Positions 38,742-46,590 of a stretch of 64,000 bases of DNA are shown one piece after another. The position numbers and the translations under genes were made by a program. Below the pieces are notes generated by a model, which searched no databases, was not told the DNA's origin, and saw only the letters and a list, made by a program, of their open reading frames with translations. The first letter of the stretch is position 1. Every line of letters starts with the position of its first letter. Location of the stretch: the NCBI RefSeq assembly GCF_003574295.1, contig NZ_BHGK01000001.1:558001-622000 (forward strand), given 5' to 3'. The DNA comes from Mediterraneibacter butyricigenes (GTDB lineage: Bacteria; Bacillota; Clostridia; Lachnospirales; Lachnospiraceae).

Positions 38742-39374
38742 ATGTCAGATAAGATGATTGAAAACAACCAGGTTACTATCATTGGAGAAATTGCCAGCGA
38801 GTTTCGGTTCAGCCACGAAGTCTTTGGGGAAGGTTTTTACACCGTAGAAGTTCTGGTCAGACGCCTGAGCAACTCCGAGGATAAAATTCCACTGATGGTT
38901 TCCGAACGTCTGGTAGATGTGGATCAGGATTACCGCGGAGAATTTATCTATGTCACCGGACAGTTTCGCTCTTACAACCGGCATGAAGAGACCAAGAACC
39001 GTCTGGTTCTCTCCGTTTTCGTCCGGGAACTTACCTTTGTCGAAGAAGAAATTGACGCATCTAAAACCAACCAGATCATTTTGGAAGGATTTCTCTGCAA
39101 ACTTCCGGTCTATCGTAAGACTCCGCTTGGCCGTGAGATTGCCGACCTTCTCCTGGCAGTCAACCGCCCTTACGGCAAGTCCGACTACATTCCCTGTATC
39201 TGCTGGGGACGCAATGCCAGATACGCTTCCGGTTTCCCGGTCGGACAGCATGTACAACTGATCGGACGGATCCAGAGCAGGAATTATGTCAAGAAACTTT
39301 CCGAAACAGAGACAGAAACCCGGACTGCCTACGAAGTCTCTGTCAGCAAGTTAGATTGTCTGGAAAACGATTAA
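38742..39374 (+). CDS. SSB-like protein with two OB folds
   Basis: A 210-residue single-stranded DNA-binding-like protein. Two halves each look like an OB domain: VTIIGEIASEFRFSHEVFGE at the start and NQIILEGFLCKLPVYRKTP from about residue 108, each followed by strands and the family-type segments FIYVTGQFRS and HVQLIGRIQSR. It lacks the acidic C-terminal tip (DDDIPF type) of replicative SSB, so it is not the main SSB. AGGAAGGGAG lies 11 bases before the ATG. Followed by typA on the same strand after 119 bases. Exact role unknown. Confidence 0.78.
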   Translation: MSDKMIENNQVTIIGEIASEFRFSHEVFGEGFYTVEVLVRRLSNSEDKIPLMVSERLVDVDQDYRGEFIYVTGQFRSYNRHEETKNRLVLSVFVRELTFVEEEIDASKTNQIILEGFLCKLPVYRKTPLGREIADLLLAVNRPYGKSDYIPCICWGRNARYASGFPVGQHVQLIGRIQSRNYVKKLSETETETRTAYEVSVSKLDCLEND

Positions 39375-39409
39375 CCATTGTATCTATGACAGTTCTTTTC
39401 GCATACTAC

Positions 39410-39438
39410 TTGTAAATTCGGCGTTTTATGTGTAAAAT
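39410..39438 (+). promoter_or_regulatory. Promoter of typA
   Basis: TTGTAA and TAAAAT are separated by 17 bases, about 55 bases before the typA ATG. Confidence 0.7.
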
Positions 39439-39493
39439 AATGAACGTTGCAATCAGTAGTCAAGGTAATATGTGTAAAAAGGATTGATATAAT

Positions 39494-41326
39494 ATGAAGA
39501 CAAAACGAGAAGACATTAGAAATATTGCGATCATTGCCCATGTCGATCACGGCAAAACCACTCTGGTCGATGAGCTTCTGAAACAAAGCGGTGTATTCCG
39601 TGCCAATCAGGAAGTTCAGGAACGTGTCATGGACTCCAATGATATTGAACGGGAGCGTGGAATCACCATTCTCTCCAAAAATACTGCCGTATATTATAAA
39701 GATGTAAAGATTAACATCATTGACACCCCGGGACATGCGGATTTCGGTGGCGAGGTAGAACGTGTACTGAAAATGGTAAACGGCGTTATCCTGGTAGTGG
39801 ATGCATTTGAAGGTGCCATGCCTCAGACAAAATTTGTCCTGAGAAAAGCGCTGGAACTGAAACTTCCGGTTATCGTCTGCATTAACAAGATCGACCGTCC
39901 GGAAGCCCGTCCGGATGAGGTCATTGATGAGGTGCTGGAACTGTTCATGGATCTGGATGCGACAGATGAACAGCTGGACTGCCCATTCGTCTATGCGTCT
40001 GCCAAAGACGGAATCGCAGTTCTGGATCTGACAGACGATGAGAAAAATATGGAACCTCTGTTTGAGACGATCATCAACTACATCCCGGCTCCGGAAGGAG
40101 ATCCGGATGCTTCCACACAGGTTCTGATCAGTACCATTGATTATAATGAATATGTGGGCCGTATCGGTATAGGAAAGGTAGACAACGGAAGTATCTCCGT
40201 GGGACAGGAAATGGTTCTGGTCAATCACCACAATCCTGACAAGCAGGAAAAGGTAAAGATCAGCAAACTGTACGAATTTGAAGGTCTGAAGAAAGTCGAA
40301 GTCCAGAAAGCAGAAATCGGATCCATCGTAGCCATCTCCGGTATTTCCGATATTTCCATCGGTGATACCCTCTGTTCTCCGGAAGATCCGAAGCCGATCC
40401 CGTTCCAGAAAATTTCCGAACCGACCATTGCCATGCAGTTTATCGTAAACGACAGTCCCTTTGCCGGACAGGATGGTAAATTCATTACCTCCCGTCACTT
40501 AAGAGACCGTCTCTTCCGCGAACTGAATACAGATGTCAGTCTTCGCGTCGAGGAAACGGAAAATGCAGACTGCTTCAAAGTTTCCGGCCGTGGCGAACTG
40601 CATCTGTCCGTTCTGATTGAGAACATGCGCCGAGAAGGTTATGAATTTGCTGTCAGCAAGGCTGAGGTTCTTTATAAGGAAGACGAAAAAGGGCATCTGT
40701 TGGAACCAATCGAGCTTGCTTATATCGATGTTCCGGAAGAATTTACCGGAACCGTCATTGATAAATTAAGCCAGAGAAAGGGAGAACTCCAGAACATGGG
40801 AACTTCCAACGGCGGTTATACCCGTCTGGAATTCCTGATCCCGGCCCGTGGACTGATCGGATACCGTGGAGAATTCCTGACTGATACCCGCGGAACCGGT
40901 ATTCTGAACACCAGCTTCAACGGATACGCTCCTTATAAAGGAGATATCCAGTATCGGAAACAGGGCTCTCTGATCGCATTTGAAACAGGTGAGGCTGTCA
41001 CCTATGGTCTGTTCAATGCTCAGGAGCGCGGTACTTTATTTATCGGACCCGGTGAAAAAGTTTATTCTGGTATGGTCATCGGACAGAACGGTAAGACCGA
41101 TGATATCGAGTTGAATGTCTGCAAGACCAAGCATCTGACTAACACCCGTTCTTCCAGCGCTGACGAAGCACTTCGTCTGACCACGCCGCGTATCTTAAGC
41201 CTGGAAGAAGCCCTGGACTTTATCGATACCGATGAGCTTCTGGAAGTTACTCCGAATCATCTGCGTATCCGTAAGAAGATCCTAGACGCACGACTCAGAA
41301 AACGTGCTGCTATGAGCGGTAAGTAA
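39494..41326 (+). CDS. typA: Translational GTPase TypA/BipA
   Basis: A ribosome-binding GTPase related to EF-G that helps large-subunit assembly and stress growth. The 610-residue product has G1 [15 protein letters not shown], switch region RERGITI, G3 [14 protein letters not shown]4 [10 protein letters not shown] and G5 SAKDG, then EF-G-like domains II, III, V and the BipA-specific C-terminal domain ([20 protein letters not shown] onwards in pieces). The start follows AAGGAT. Probably co-transcribed with the PsiE-like gene. Confidence 0.96.
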   Translation: MKTKREDIRNIAIIAHVDHGKTTLVDELLKQSGVFRANQEVQERVMDSNDIERERGITILSKNTAVYYKDVKINIIDTPGHADFGGEVERVLKMVNGVILVVDAFEGAMPQTKFVLRKALELKLPVIVCINKIDRPEARPDEVIDEVLELFMDLDATDEQLDCPFVYASAKDGIAVLDLTDDEKNMEPLFETIINYIPAPEGDPDASTQVLISTIDYNEYVGRIGIGKVDNGSISVGQEMVLVNHHNPDKQEKVKISKLYEFEGLKKVEVQKAEIGSIVAISGISDISIGDTLCSPEDPKPIPFQKISEPTIAMQFIVNDSPFAGQDGKFITSRHLRDRLFRELNTDVSLRVEETENADCFKVSGRGELHLSVLIENMRREGYEFAVSKAEVLYKEDEKGHLLEPIELAYIDVPEEFTGTVIDKLSQRKGELQNMGTSNGGYTRLEFLIPARGLIGYRGEFLTDTRGTGILNTSFNGYAPYKGDIQYRKQGSLIAFETGEAVTYGLFNAQERGTLFIGPGEKVYSGMVIGQNGKTDDIELNVCKTKHLTNTRSSSADEALRLTTPRILSLEEALDFIDTDELLEVTPNHLRIRKKILDARLRKRAAMSGK

Positions 41327-41381
41327 AAACCAGAGCGCTTTCCACCGGAGAGCAACCGTATGACACAAAGGAGAAGAACAC

Positions 41382-41993
41382 ATGGTAAAATATTTTAATG
41401 CGTTTCTAAAAGTAATCACGACTGCCATCGAACTGGTGATTTCCTTTATTCTGGCCGCCAGCATCATTGTTATGATCGGCCGGCTGTTACTGGATTTCCA
41501 TAATATCCCCTATCTGGATGTGTATCCGAACTACGATGATCTTCTGACCAACTGTTTTAACCTGATCATCGGTGTGGAGCTGATCCGAATGCTGTACAAG
41601 CATAATCCGAGTACGGTATTCGAGGTTCTGTTGTTTGCCATCGCCAGACAGGTGATCCTGGCTCATGATGATGCCATTACCACTCTCATCGGTGTCATCG
41701 CGATTGCCATCCTTTTTGCCACCCGTAAATTTCTGTTTGTTGCCTTTGACAAATCGGAGAAAGTTATTTTCCGTGCCAACCAGTCCGTCCATCATGTCAA
41801 CCAGTTATTGCATGTCCACATCCCTTATAAGGATGACGAGACACTGGGCGAGGTCATGATCCGGAAACTGGAGGCCGAACAGCAGGAAATCGGAGTCGGT
41901 GCCTGTGTATATGACCGGGAATTCGGTCTTCGTATTGCGAAAATGAATCACGGAAAAATCACACGAATTGAGTTGATTCGTTCTATACAATAA
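41382..41993 (+). CDS. PsiE-like membrane protein with C-terminal TrkA-C-like domain
   Basis: The first 125 residues hold about four membrane helices and the phosphate-starvation PsiE family segments (LIIGVELIRMLYKHNPSTV, EVLLFAIARQVILAHDD). The remaining 75 residues form a soluble domain (YKDDETLGEVMIRKLEAE, GACVYDREFGLRIAKMNHG) that resembles RCK_C/TrkA-C ligand-binding domains of transport regulators. The combination suggests a ligand-gated membrane protein, but the ligand and function are unknown. RBS AAAGGAGAAG. 55 bases after typA. Confidence 0.7.
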   Translation: MVKYFNAFLKVITTAIELVISFILAASIIVMIGRLLLDFHNIPYLDVYPNYDDLLTNCFNLIIGVELIRMLYKHNPSTVFEVLLFAIARQVILAHDDAITTLIGVIAIAILFATRKFLFVAFDKSEKVIFRANQSVHHVNQLLHVHIPYKDDETLGEVMIRKLEAEQQEIGVGACVYDREFGLRIAKMNHGKITRIELIRSIQ

Positions 41994-42012
41994 GAGATTT
42001 TTATGCTATAAT
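41984..42012 (+). promoter_or_regulatory. Promoter of hpf
   Basis: TATACA and an extended -10 TGCTATAAT with a 17-base spacer, starting at the end of the upstream gene. A second TATAAT at 42065-42070 is possible but leaves a very short leader. Confidence 0.6.
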
Positions 42013-42092
42013 GTTTACATAATACAGATAAAGCTTTTACATTTTCAGACATTTTATCTATCTGTATAATACGAAACAAAGGAGTTGGGCAT

Positions 42093-42632
42093 ATGAATTT
42101 TATTATCAGTGGAAAAAACATCAACGTAACACCTGGCTTGAAAGAAGCTGTGGAATCCAAACTTGGAAAGCTGGAACGGTATTTTACTCCTGAAACAGAA
42201 ATCATTGTAACTCTCAGTGTAGAGAAAGAAAGGCAGAAAATTGAAGTCACGATCCCGGTAAAGGGACACATTATCAGATCCGAGCAGGTCAGCGATGACA
42301 TGTATGTATCCATCGATCTGGTGGAAGAAGTCATCGAGCGTCAGCTTCGGAAACATAAAAACAAACTGGTTGCCAGAAGTCAGGGTGCCGGTGGTAACGA
42401 TTTTAAGAAAGAATTTATTGAATCAGATAAAGATGCTTCCGATGATGAAGTAAAGATTGTACGTACCAAGAGATTCGGTATCAAACCGATGTTCCCGGAA
42501 GATGCCTGTGTACAGATGGAACTTCTCGGACATTCCTTCTTCGTCTTCCACAATGCAGAATCAGACGAAGTCAATGTAGTTTATAAAAGAAAAGACGGAT
42601 CCTTTGGTCTGATTGAACCGGAATTTTCCTAA
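42093..42632 (+). CDS. hpf: Ribosome hibernation promoting factor, long form
   Basis: Stops idle ribosomes by binding the 30S channel and pairing them as 100S dimers. The 179-residue length marks the long form: an N-terminal S30AE domain (MNFIISGKNINVTPGLKEAV) with basic helices (QLRKHKNKLV), a linker, and the C-terminal dimerisation domain of about 55 residues (RTKRFGIKPMFPEDA onward). AAGGAGTTGGG precedes the ATG and a terminator follows. Own promoter as listed. Confidence 0.95.
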   Translation: MNFIISGKNINVTPGLKEAVESKLGKLERYFTPETEIIVTLSVEKERQKIEVTIPVKGHIIRSEQVSDDMYVSIDLVEEVIERQLRKHKNKLVARSQGAGGNDFKKEFIESDKDASDDEVKIVRTKRFGIKPMFPEDACVQMELLGHSFFVFHNAESDEVNVVYKRKDGSFGLIEPEFS

Positions 42633-42652
42633 GATTTGTAAGTAGAATTTAG

Positions 42653-42686
42653 AAAGTGCGCCGCATTTTATGCGACGCACTTTTTT
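42653..42686 (+). terminator. Intrinsic terminator of hpf
   Basis: AAAGTGCGCCGCA pairs with TGCGACGCACTTT, with one mismatch and followed by a T run. Confidence 0.88.
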
Positions 42687-42944
42687 GAATGTTCATTCAT
42701 CAGCAGAGCCTGCTTTTTTGAATTTTTGATTAGCAAGGAGAGAGTTATAGAACAAACGCATTAATAAAAATCATTATCCTCCCGAAAAAGGTTGCAACGG
42801 GAACCGCTTACGCTTACCTTATGCATTCCTTTTCGATATGGATGACGTTCGTTTTTCATTTGAATTCGCTTTCCCCACGCCTGTAATCACTTTCTCTCGA
42901 TATCTTTCATCCCCAAATCCTCTTGTTCTAAATAAGCATCTTCT
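42687..42944. other. Intergenic region between hpf and yigZ
   Basis: Apart from the hpf terminator and the palindromic repeat at 42783-42835, nothing gene-like was seen on either strand. Confidence 0.5.
42783..42835 (+). repeat. Palindromic repeat, family A short copy
   Basis: Left arm CGAAAAAGGTTGCAACGGG and then GAACCGCTTACGCTTA, right arm CTTATGCATTCCTTTTCG. The ends are inverted repeats (CGAAAA..GG with CCTTTTCG). Same arms as the longer copy at 46311-46436, with the middle missing. Confidence 0.65.
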
Positions 42945-43604
42945 TTACTCACCCTCCGCAAAAATCACAATCTCTTTGTCCACCACGGCAAACCAACAGT
43001 CCTCTCCTTTTTCTAGCACAGCCTGTCCGTTGGTGCCTTCTGTAATTTCCGCAATCAGTACATTTTCCTCACTCTCGGATACCAGAACCGTCAGCTCCAC
43101 CGCATCAGAATAAACGGTATCCAGAATCTGAAGTCCTCGCTTGCCCAACAGGTACTGGATCTTGCCTAGTCCGGTGTAATCCGTCTTGATATTCAGTTTA
43201 AACCCGTAAATTCTGGTAATAATCTTACTGTGGGTCAGACCTTCCTGTGCCGCCTTGGAATACGCGCGGACCAACCCTCCCGTTCCCAGCAGTGTTCCAC
43301 CGAAATACCTGGTCACGATCACCAGGGTATCATGAAGGTCCTGTCCCATAATCACATCCAGCATAGGCTTTCCTGCTGTCTGGCTTGGTTCGCCGTCATC
43401 ACTGCATCTTGCAGACACCTGATCCTTCCCCAGAACGTAAGCCCAGCAGTTATGTCTGGCATCCCAGTATTCCTTTCGCACTTTTTCTAAAACCTCCTGC
43501 ACTTCTTCTTCGGTTGTTACGTGATATGTATGAGCGATAAACCGGGATTTTTTCTCCACGATCTCCGCTTCTCCACCTTCATAGATGGTCTGAAACTCTT
43601 TCAT
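42945..43604 (-). CDS. yigZ: YigZ/IMPACT family protein
   Basis: A 219-residue protein with the N-terminal UPF0029/Impact domain (KKSRFIAHTYHV, ARHNCWAYVLG, CSDDGEPSQTAGKPML, VTRYFGGTLLGTGGLVRAY) and a C-terminal DUF1949-type ferredoxin-like domain. Fungal and animal relatives regulate the Gcn2 kinase; the bacterial role is unsettled, with links to translation. GGAGAGAAGGAAA precedes the ATG. It sits alone, facing away from the PBP gene. Confidence 0.9.
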   Translation of the reverse strand: MKEFQTIYEGGEAEIVEKKSRFIAHTYHVTTEEEVQEVLEKVRKEYWDARHNCWAYVLGKDQVSARCSDDGEPSQTAGKPMLDVIMGQDLHDTLVIVTRYFGGTLLGTGGLVRAYSKAAQEGLTHSKIITRIYGFKLNIKTDYTGLGKIQYLLGKRGLQILDTVYSDAVELTVLVSESEENVLIAEITEGTNGQAVLEKGEDCWFAVVDKEIVIFAEGE

Positions 43605-43743
43605 TTTCCTTCTCTCCTGCCACTTCTGTTCCTTTTTCTTTCCTTATGATACCAGTTCTGCCCCTGCATAAACAAGCAGTTTCTTAAGAATTTCTGTACA
43701 AACAGGAAGTTTGCAAAATGTTCTTTATTTAAAGAAACAAATT

Positions 43744-43752
43744 TGCTATAAT
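43744..43752 (+). promoter_or_regulatory. Extended -10 promoter of the class A PBP gene
   Basis: TGCTATAAT lies about 30 bases before the ATG; the -35 is poor. Confidence 0.6.
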
Positions 43753-43781
43753 GATTTGAGTGAAAAAGGAGGACTTGTTTC

Positions 43782-46274
43782 ATGAATTATGGAAAAAAAG
43801 GTGCTTCCAAACGGCAGAAGCAGATCGCTTCAAAATCCAACATGAAAAAGAAACGTGTTGGAGTCCGTGTATTCAAAGCACTTGTTGCATGTCTGTTGCT
43901 GGTGATCGTCCTGGGTGCTGTCGGCGGCGGACTGTTTATTAAAAATATCCTGGATGATACGCCTACGGTTACTCCGGATGATGTGCGTCCTTCCGGATAT
44001 ACTACATTCGTATACGCCCAGGATGGAACCGAGATTGAGCGATTCGTTTCTTCCGGCTCCAACCGTATCTACAAGAATATCGACGATATCCCTGAGAATC
44101 TGGGCAATGCATTTATCGCGATCGAGGACGAGCGTTTCTACAAGCACAACGGTATCGATATGCAGGGTATCATAAGAGCCGCCGCAATCGGTCTGACTAG
44201 CGGAAGTTTCTCCGAAGGTGCCAGTACACTGACCCAGCAGTTAATCAAGAACAACGTATTCCCGAACTTTACAGAGGAAAAAACGTTTTATGACCGTCTG
44301 GAACGTAAGATTCAGGAGCAGTTCCTGGCTGTCGAGATTGAGAAACAGATGAGCAAATCCGAGATTCTGGAAGCTTACATGAATACCATCAACTTAGGAC
44401 AGAACTGTCTGGGTGTCCAGTCTGCTTCCCTTCGATACTTCAATAAGGACGTCTCTCAGTTAACGCTGTCTGAGTGTGCCGTACTTGCCGGCATTACCCA
44501 GAGCCCTTCCAACCTGAACCCAATCACGAACCCGGAAGGTAATCAGAAGCGTCAGCACAAGGTTCTGAAAAATATGCTGGATCAGGGTTATATCACACAG
44601 GCTGAATACGATGAAGCCATTGCAGATGATGTATACAGCAGAATCCAGGCAACCAACGCCGTGGTTGCGGAGGAAGCTCCTTATACTTATTTCGTAGATG
44701 CTCTGATCGATCAGGTTCTTCAGGATTTGCAGGATAAAAAAGGATATACTTATACTCAGGCTTATAACGCACTTTACAGTGGTGGTCTGACCATCAAATC
44801 TACTCAGGATCTGTCCATGCAGCAGATCGCAGATGAAGAAGTAGCCAACAATGCCAACTATCCGGGACTGATCGAATATGGTCTGGAATATGTGGCAACC
44901 ATCACCCGTGCAGACGGAACCGTTGAAAATTATAGTACCGAGATGCTCCGCTCCTATCTGGTCAACACCAGAGGCGGTTCTTATCCACTGGTATTTTCTT
45001 CTCCGGAAGCCGCGCAGCAGGCCGTGGATGAATACAAATCCACTCTGAACATTACGGAAAATGATGCCGTGGATGAGCGTGTTTCCATTTCACCGCAGCC
45101 TCAGACTTCCGTGGTAATCATGGATCAGCACACCGGTGCAGTCAAGGCCATCGTCGGCGGTCGTGGCGCCAAGAATTCTAGTCTGTCTTACAATCGTGCA
45201 ACCGATTCACCGAGACAGCCGGGTTCCTGTTTCAAGGTTGTTTCCACTTACGCTCCGGCTCTGGATTCCTGTGGTTACACTCTGGCAACGACCATCGAAG
45301 ACTCCCCGTTCAGTTACGAAGATGGTACTCCGGTCCGCAACTGGTGGGGCAATTCCTATAAAGGAAATGTTACGGTTCGTAAAGCCATCGAACAGTCTAT
45401 GAACGTTGTAACCGTAAAGACTCTGTCTGACATTACCCCGCAGAAGGGCTTTGAATATCTGCAGCGCTTCCGTTTCAGCACACTGGTTGACGGAAATGAT
45501 CCCAACTATCCGGGATATTCTGATATTCAGCTGCCTACCGCTCTTGGTGGTATTACCCGCGGTGTTCTGAATATCGATATGACGGCTGCATATGCTGCAA
45601 TTGCAAACGGCGGAAAATATACCGAACCTGTTCTTTATACACAGATTTTGGATCATGACGGAAACGTCCTTCTGGACAACACTCCGGATACCGAACAGAT
45701 CTTACAGGATTCCACGGCTGCACTTCTGACCAGTGCCATGGAAGACGTTATCACACAGGGTACGGGTACCAGAGCAAGACTTTCCAATATGCCGGTAGCC
45801 GGTAAGACCGGTACTACAACCGACAACGTGGACATCTGGCTTTCCGCATACACTCCATACTTGACCTGCTCTGTATGGGGCGGATATGACTCCAATAAGC
45901 CGATGAACAATACAAGCTGGCATCTTGTACTGTGGCGCAATATCATGGAACGAATCAGCGCCAATATGGAATATAAAGAATTTACGATGCCATCTGACGT
46001 CACACAGGCGACCATCTGTACAGAAACCGGCCTGCTTGCGACTTCATCCTGTCCAAGCATTACAGAATATTTTGCAACCAATACAATACCGGACGAATAC
46101 TGTGACGGTCATTATTACTATGATGATGATGATGATGAAGCAGGAACCACCGATGAAAACAGCGGCAGCACCGGTGATAACTCCGGCAGCGAAGACACCG
46201 GTGGTGGCGAAGATACCGGCGGTGGCGAAGATACCGGCGGTGGCGATGACGGCGGTGGCGGAGAAGGAGAATAA
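43782..46274 (+). CDS. Class A penicillin-binding protein (PBP1A-like)
   Basis: Bifunctional peptidoglycan synthase. The 830-residue product has a short basic cytoplasmic tail, one membrane anchor (about 30-53), a GT51 glycosyltransferase domain (AIEDERFYKHNGID with catalytic Glu; GASTLTQQLIKN; KSEILEAYMNTINLGQ), and a transpeptidase domain with SxxK in QPGSCFKVV, SxN in EQSMNVV and KTG in AGKTGTT. The last 60 residues are an acidic, Gly-rich tail with perfect 18-base tandem units encoding EDTGGG. RBS AAGGAGGAC. Single gene followed by repeat A. Confidence 0.95.
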   Translation: MNYGKKGASKRQKQIASKSNMKKKRVGVRVFKALVACLLLVIVLGAVGGGLFIKNILDDTPTVTPDDVRPSGYTTFVYAQDGTEIERFVSSGSNRIYKNIDDIPENLGNAFIAIEDERFYKHNGIDMQGIIRAAAIGLTSGSFSEGASTLTQQLIKNNVFPNFTEEKTFYDRLERKIQEQFLAVEIEKQMSKSEILEAYMNTINLGQNCLGVQSASLRYFNKDVSQLTLSECAVLAGITQSPSNLNPITNPEGNQKRQHKVLKNMLDQGYITQAEYDEAIADDVYSRIQATNAVVAEEAPYTYFVDALIDQVLQDLQDKKGYTYTQAYNALYSGGLTIKSTQDLSMQQIADEEVANNANYPGLIEYGLEYVATITRADGTVENYSTEMLRSYLVNTRGGSYPLVFSSPEAAQQAVDEYKSTLNITENDAVDERVSISPQPQTSVVIMDQHTGAVKAIVGGRGAKNSSLSYNRATDSPRQPGSCFKVVSTYAPALDSCGYTLATTIEDSPFSYEDGTPVRNWWGNSYKGNVTVRKAIEQSMNVVTVKTLSDITPQKGFEYLQRFRFSTLVDGNDPNYPGYSDIQLPTALGGITRGVLNIDMTAAYAAIANGGKYTEPVLYTQILDHDGNVLLDNTPDTEQILQDSTAALLTSAMEDVITQGTGTRARLSNMPVAGKTGTTTDNVDIWLSAYTPYLTCSVWGGYDSNKPMNNTSWHLVLWRNIMERISANMEYKEFTMPSDVTQATICTETGLLATSSCPSITEYFATNTIPDEYCDGHYYYDDDDDEAGTTDENSGSTGDNSGSEDTGGGEDTGGGEDTGGGDDGGGGEGE
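46191..46259 (+). repeat. 18-base tandem repeat in the PBP tail
   Basis: Three 18-base units encoding EDTGGG, the second and third identical, then a shortened 15-base unit encoding DDGGG. Confidence 0.85.
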
Positions 46275-46310
46275 AGCTTCGTTGCTTTTTCCCTTATCTC
46301 TATCTCTTCC

Positions 46311-46436
46311 GCAAAAGGTTGCAACGGGAACCGCTTACGCTTATCTTCGCCCCATAGAGATACCCTGCGAGCAACACTAATGCTTGCTTGCAGGAAGTAC
46401 CGGGGCTTCGACTGTTCCCTTATGCATTCCTTTTGC
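46311..46436 (+). repeat. Palindromic repeat, family A long copy
   Basis: Ends are exact inverted repeats GCAAAAGG and CCTTTTGC. The left 30 bases match 42783 onward and the right 20 bases match 42817-42835 and 62172-62190. The interior contains nested complementary segments (GCCCC with GGGGC, TACCCTGC with GCAGGAAGTA, AGCA with TGCT), so the whole could fold as one cruciform or RNA hairpin. Confidence 0.7.
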
Positions 46437-46503
46437 AGAAGAATCGCGATAATTAATAAGCTAAAAAAATATTGCCGTGGCAAAAAATTAGCATAGCGCG
46501 TAA

Positions 46504-46541
46504 AAACAGGGAGGAAATCGAAACTGATTTCCTCCCTGTTC
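46504..46541. terminator. Bidirectional terminator between PBP and phosphoglucomutase genes
   Basis: AACAGGGAGGAAATC pairs perfectly with GATTTCCTCCCTGTT around a six-base loop; T-rich on the plus side, TTTTT on the minus side. Confidence 0.9.
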
Positions 46542-46590
46542 TTTTAAAGTTATAGGACAAAATATGTTGACTTTACTGTTCTAAATCAAT

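Larger units (their letters stand above)
46275..46590. other. 316-base gap between PBP and phosphoglucomutase genes
   Basis: Holds the long copy of palindromic repeat A, a further imperfect hairpin at about 46445-46502 (GCTAA with TTAGC, CGCG with CGCG), and a bidirectional terminator. No gene was found. Confidence 0.6.

Noticed and set aside
39371-40498. 375-codon open frame antisense to typA
   Set aside because: It lies wholly opposite a conserved GTPase gene, its protein has no recognisable motif, and codon pattern follows from the typA frame.
46118-46483. Pro/Ser-repeat frame on the minus strand (PPPSS pattern)
   Set aside because: It is the complement of the EDTGGG tandem repeat in the PBP gene, so the repeats are a by-product.
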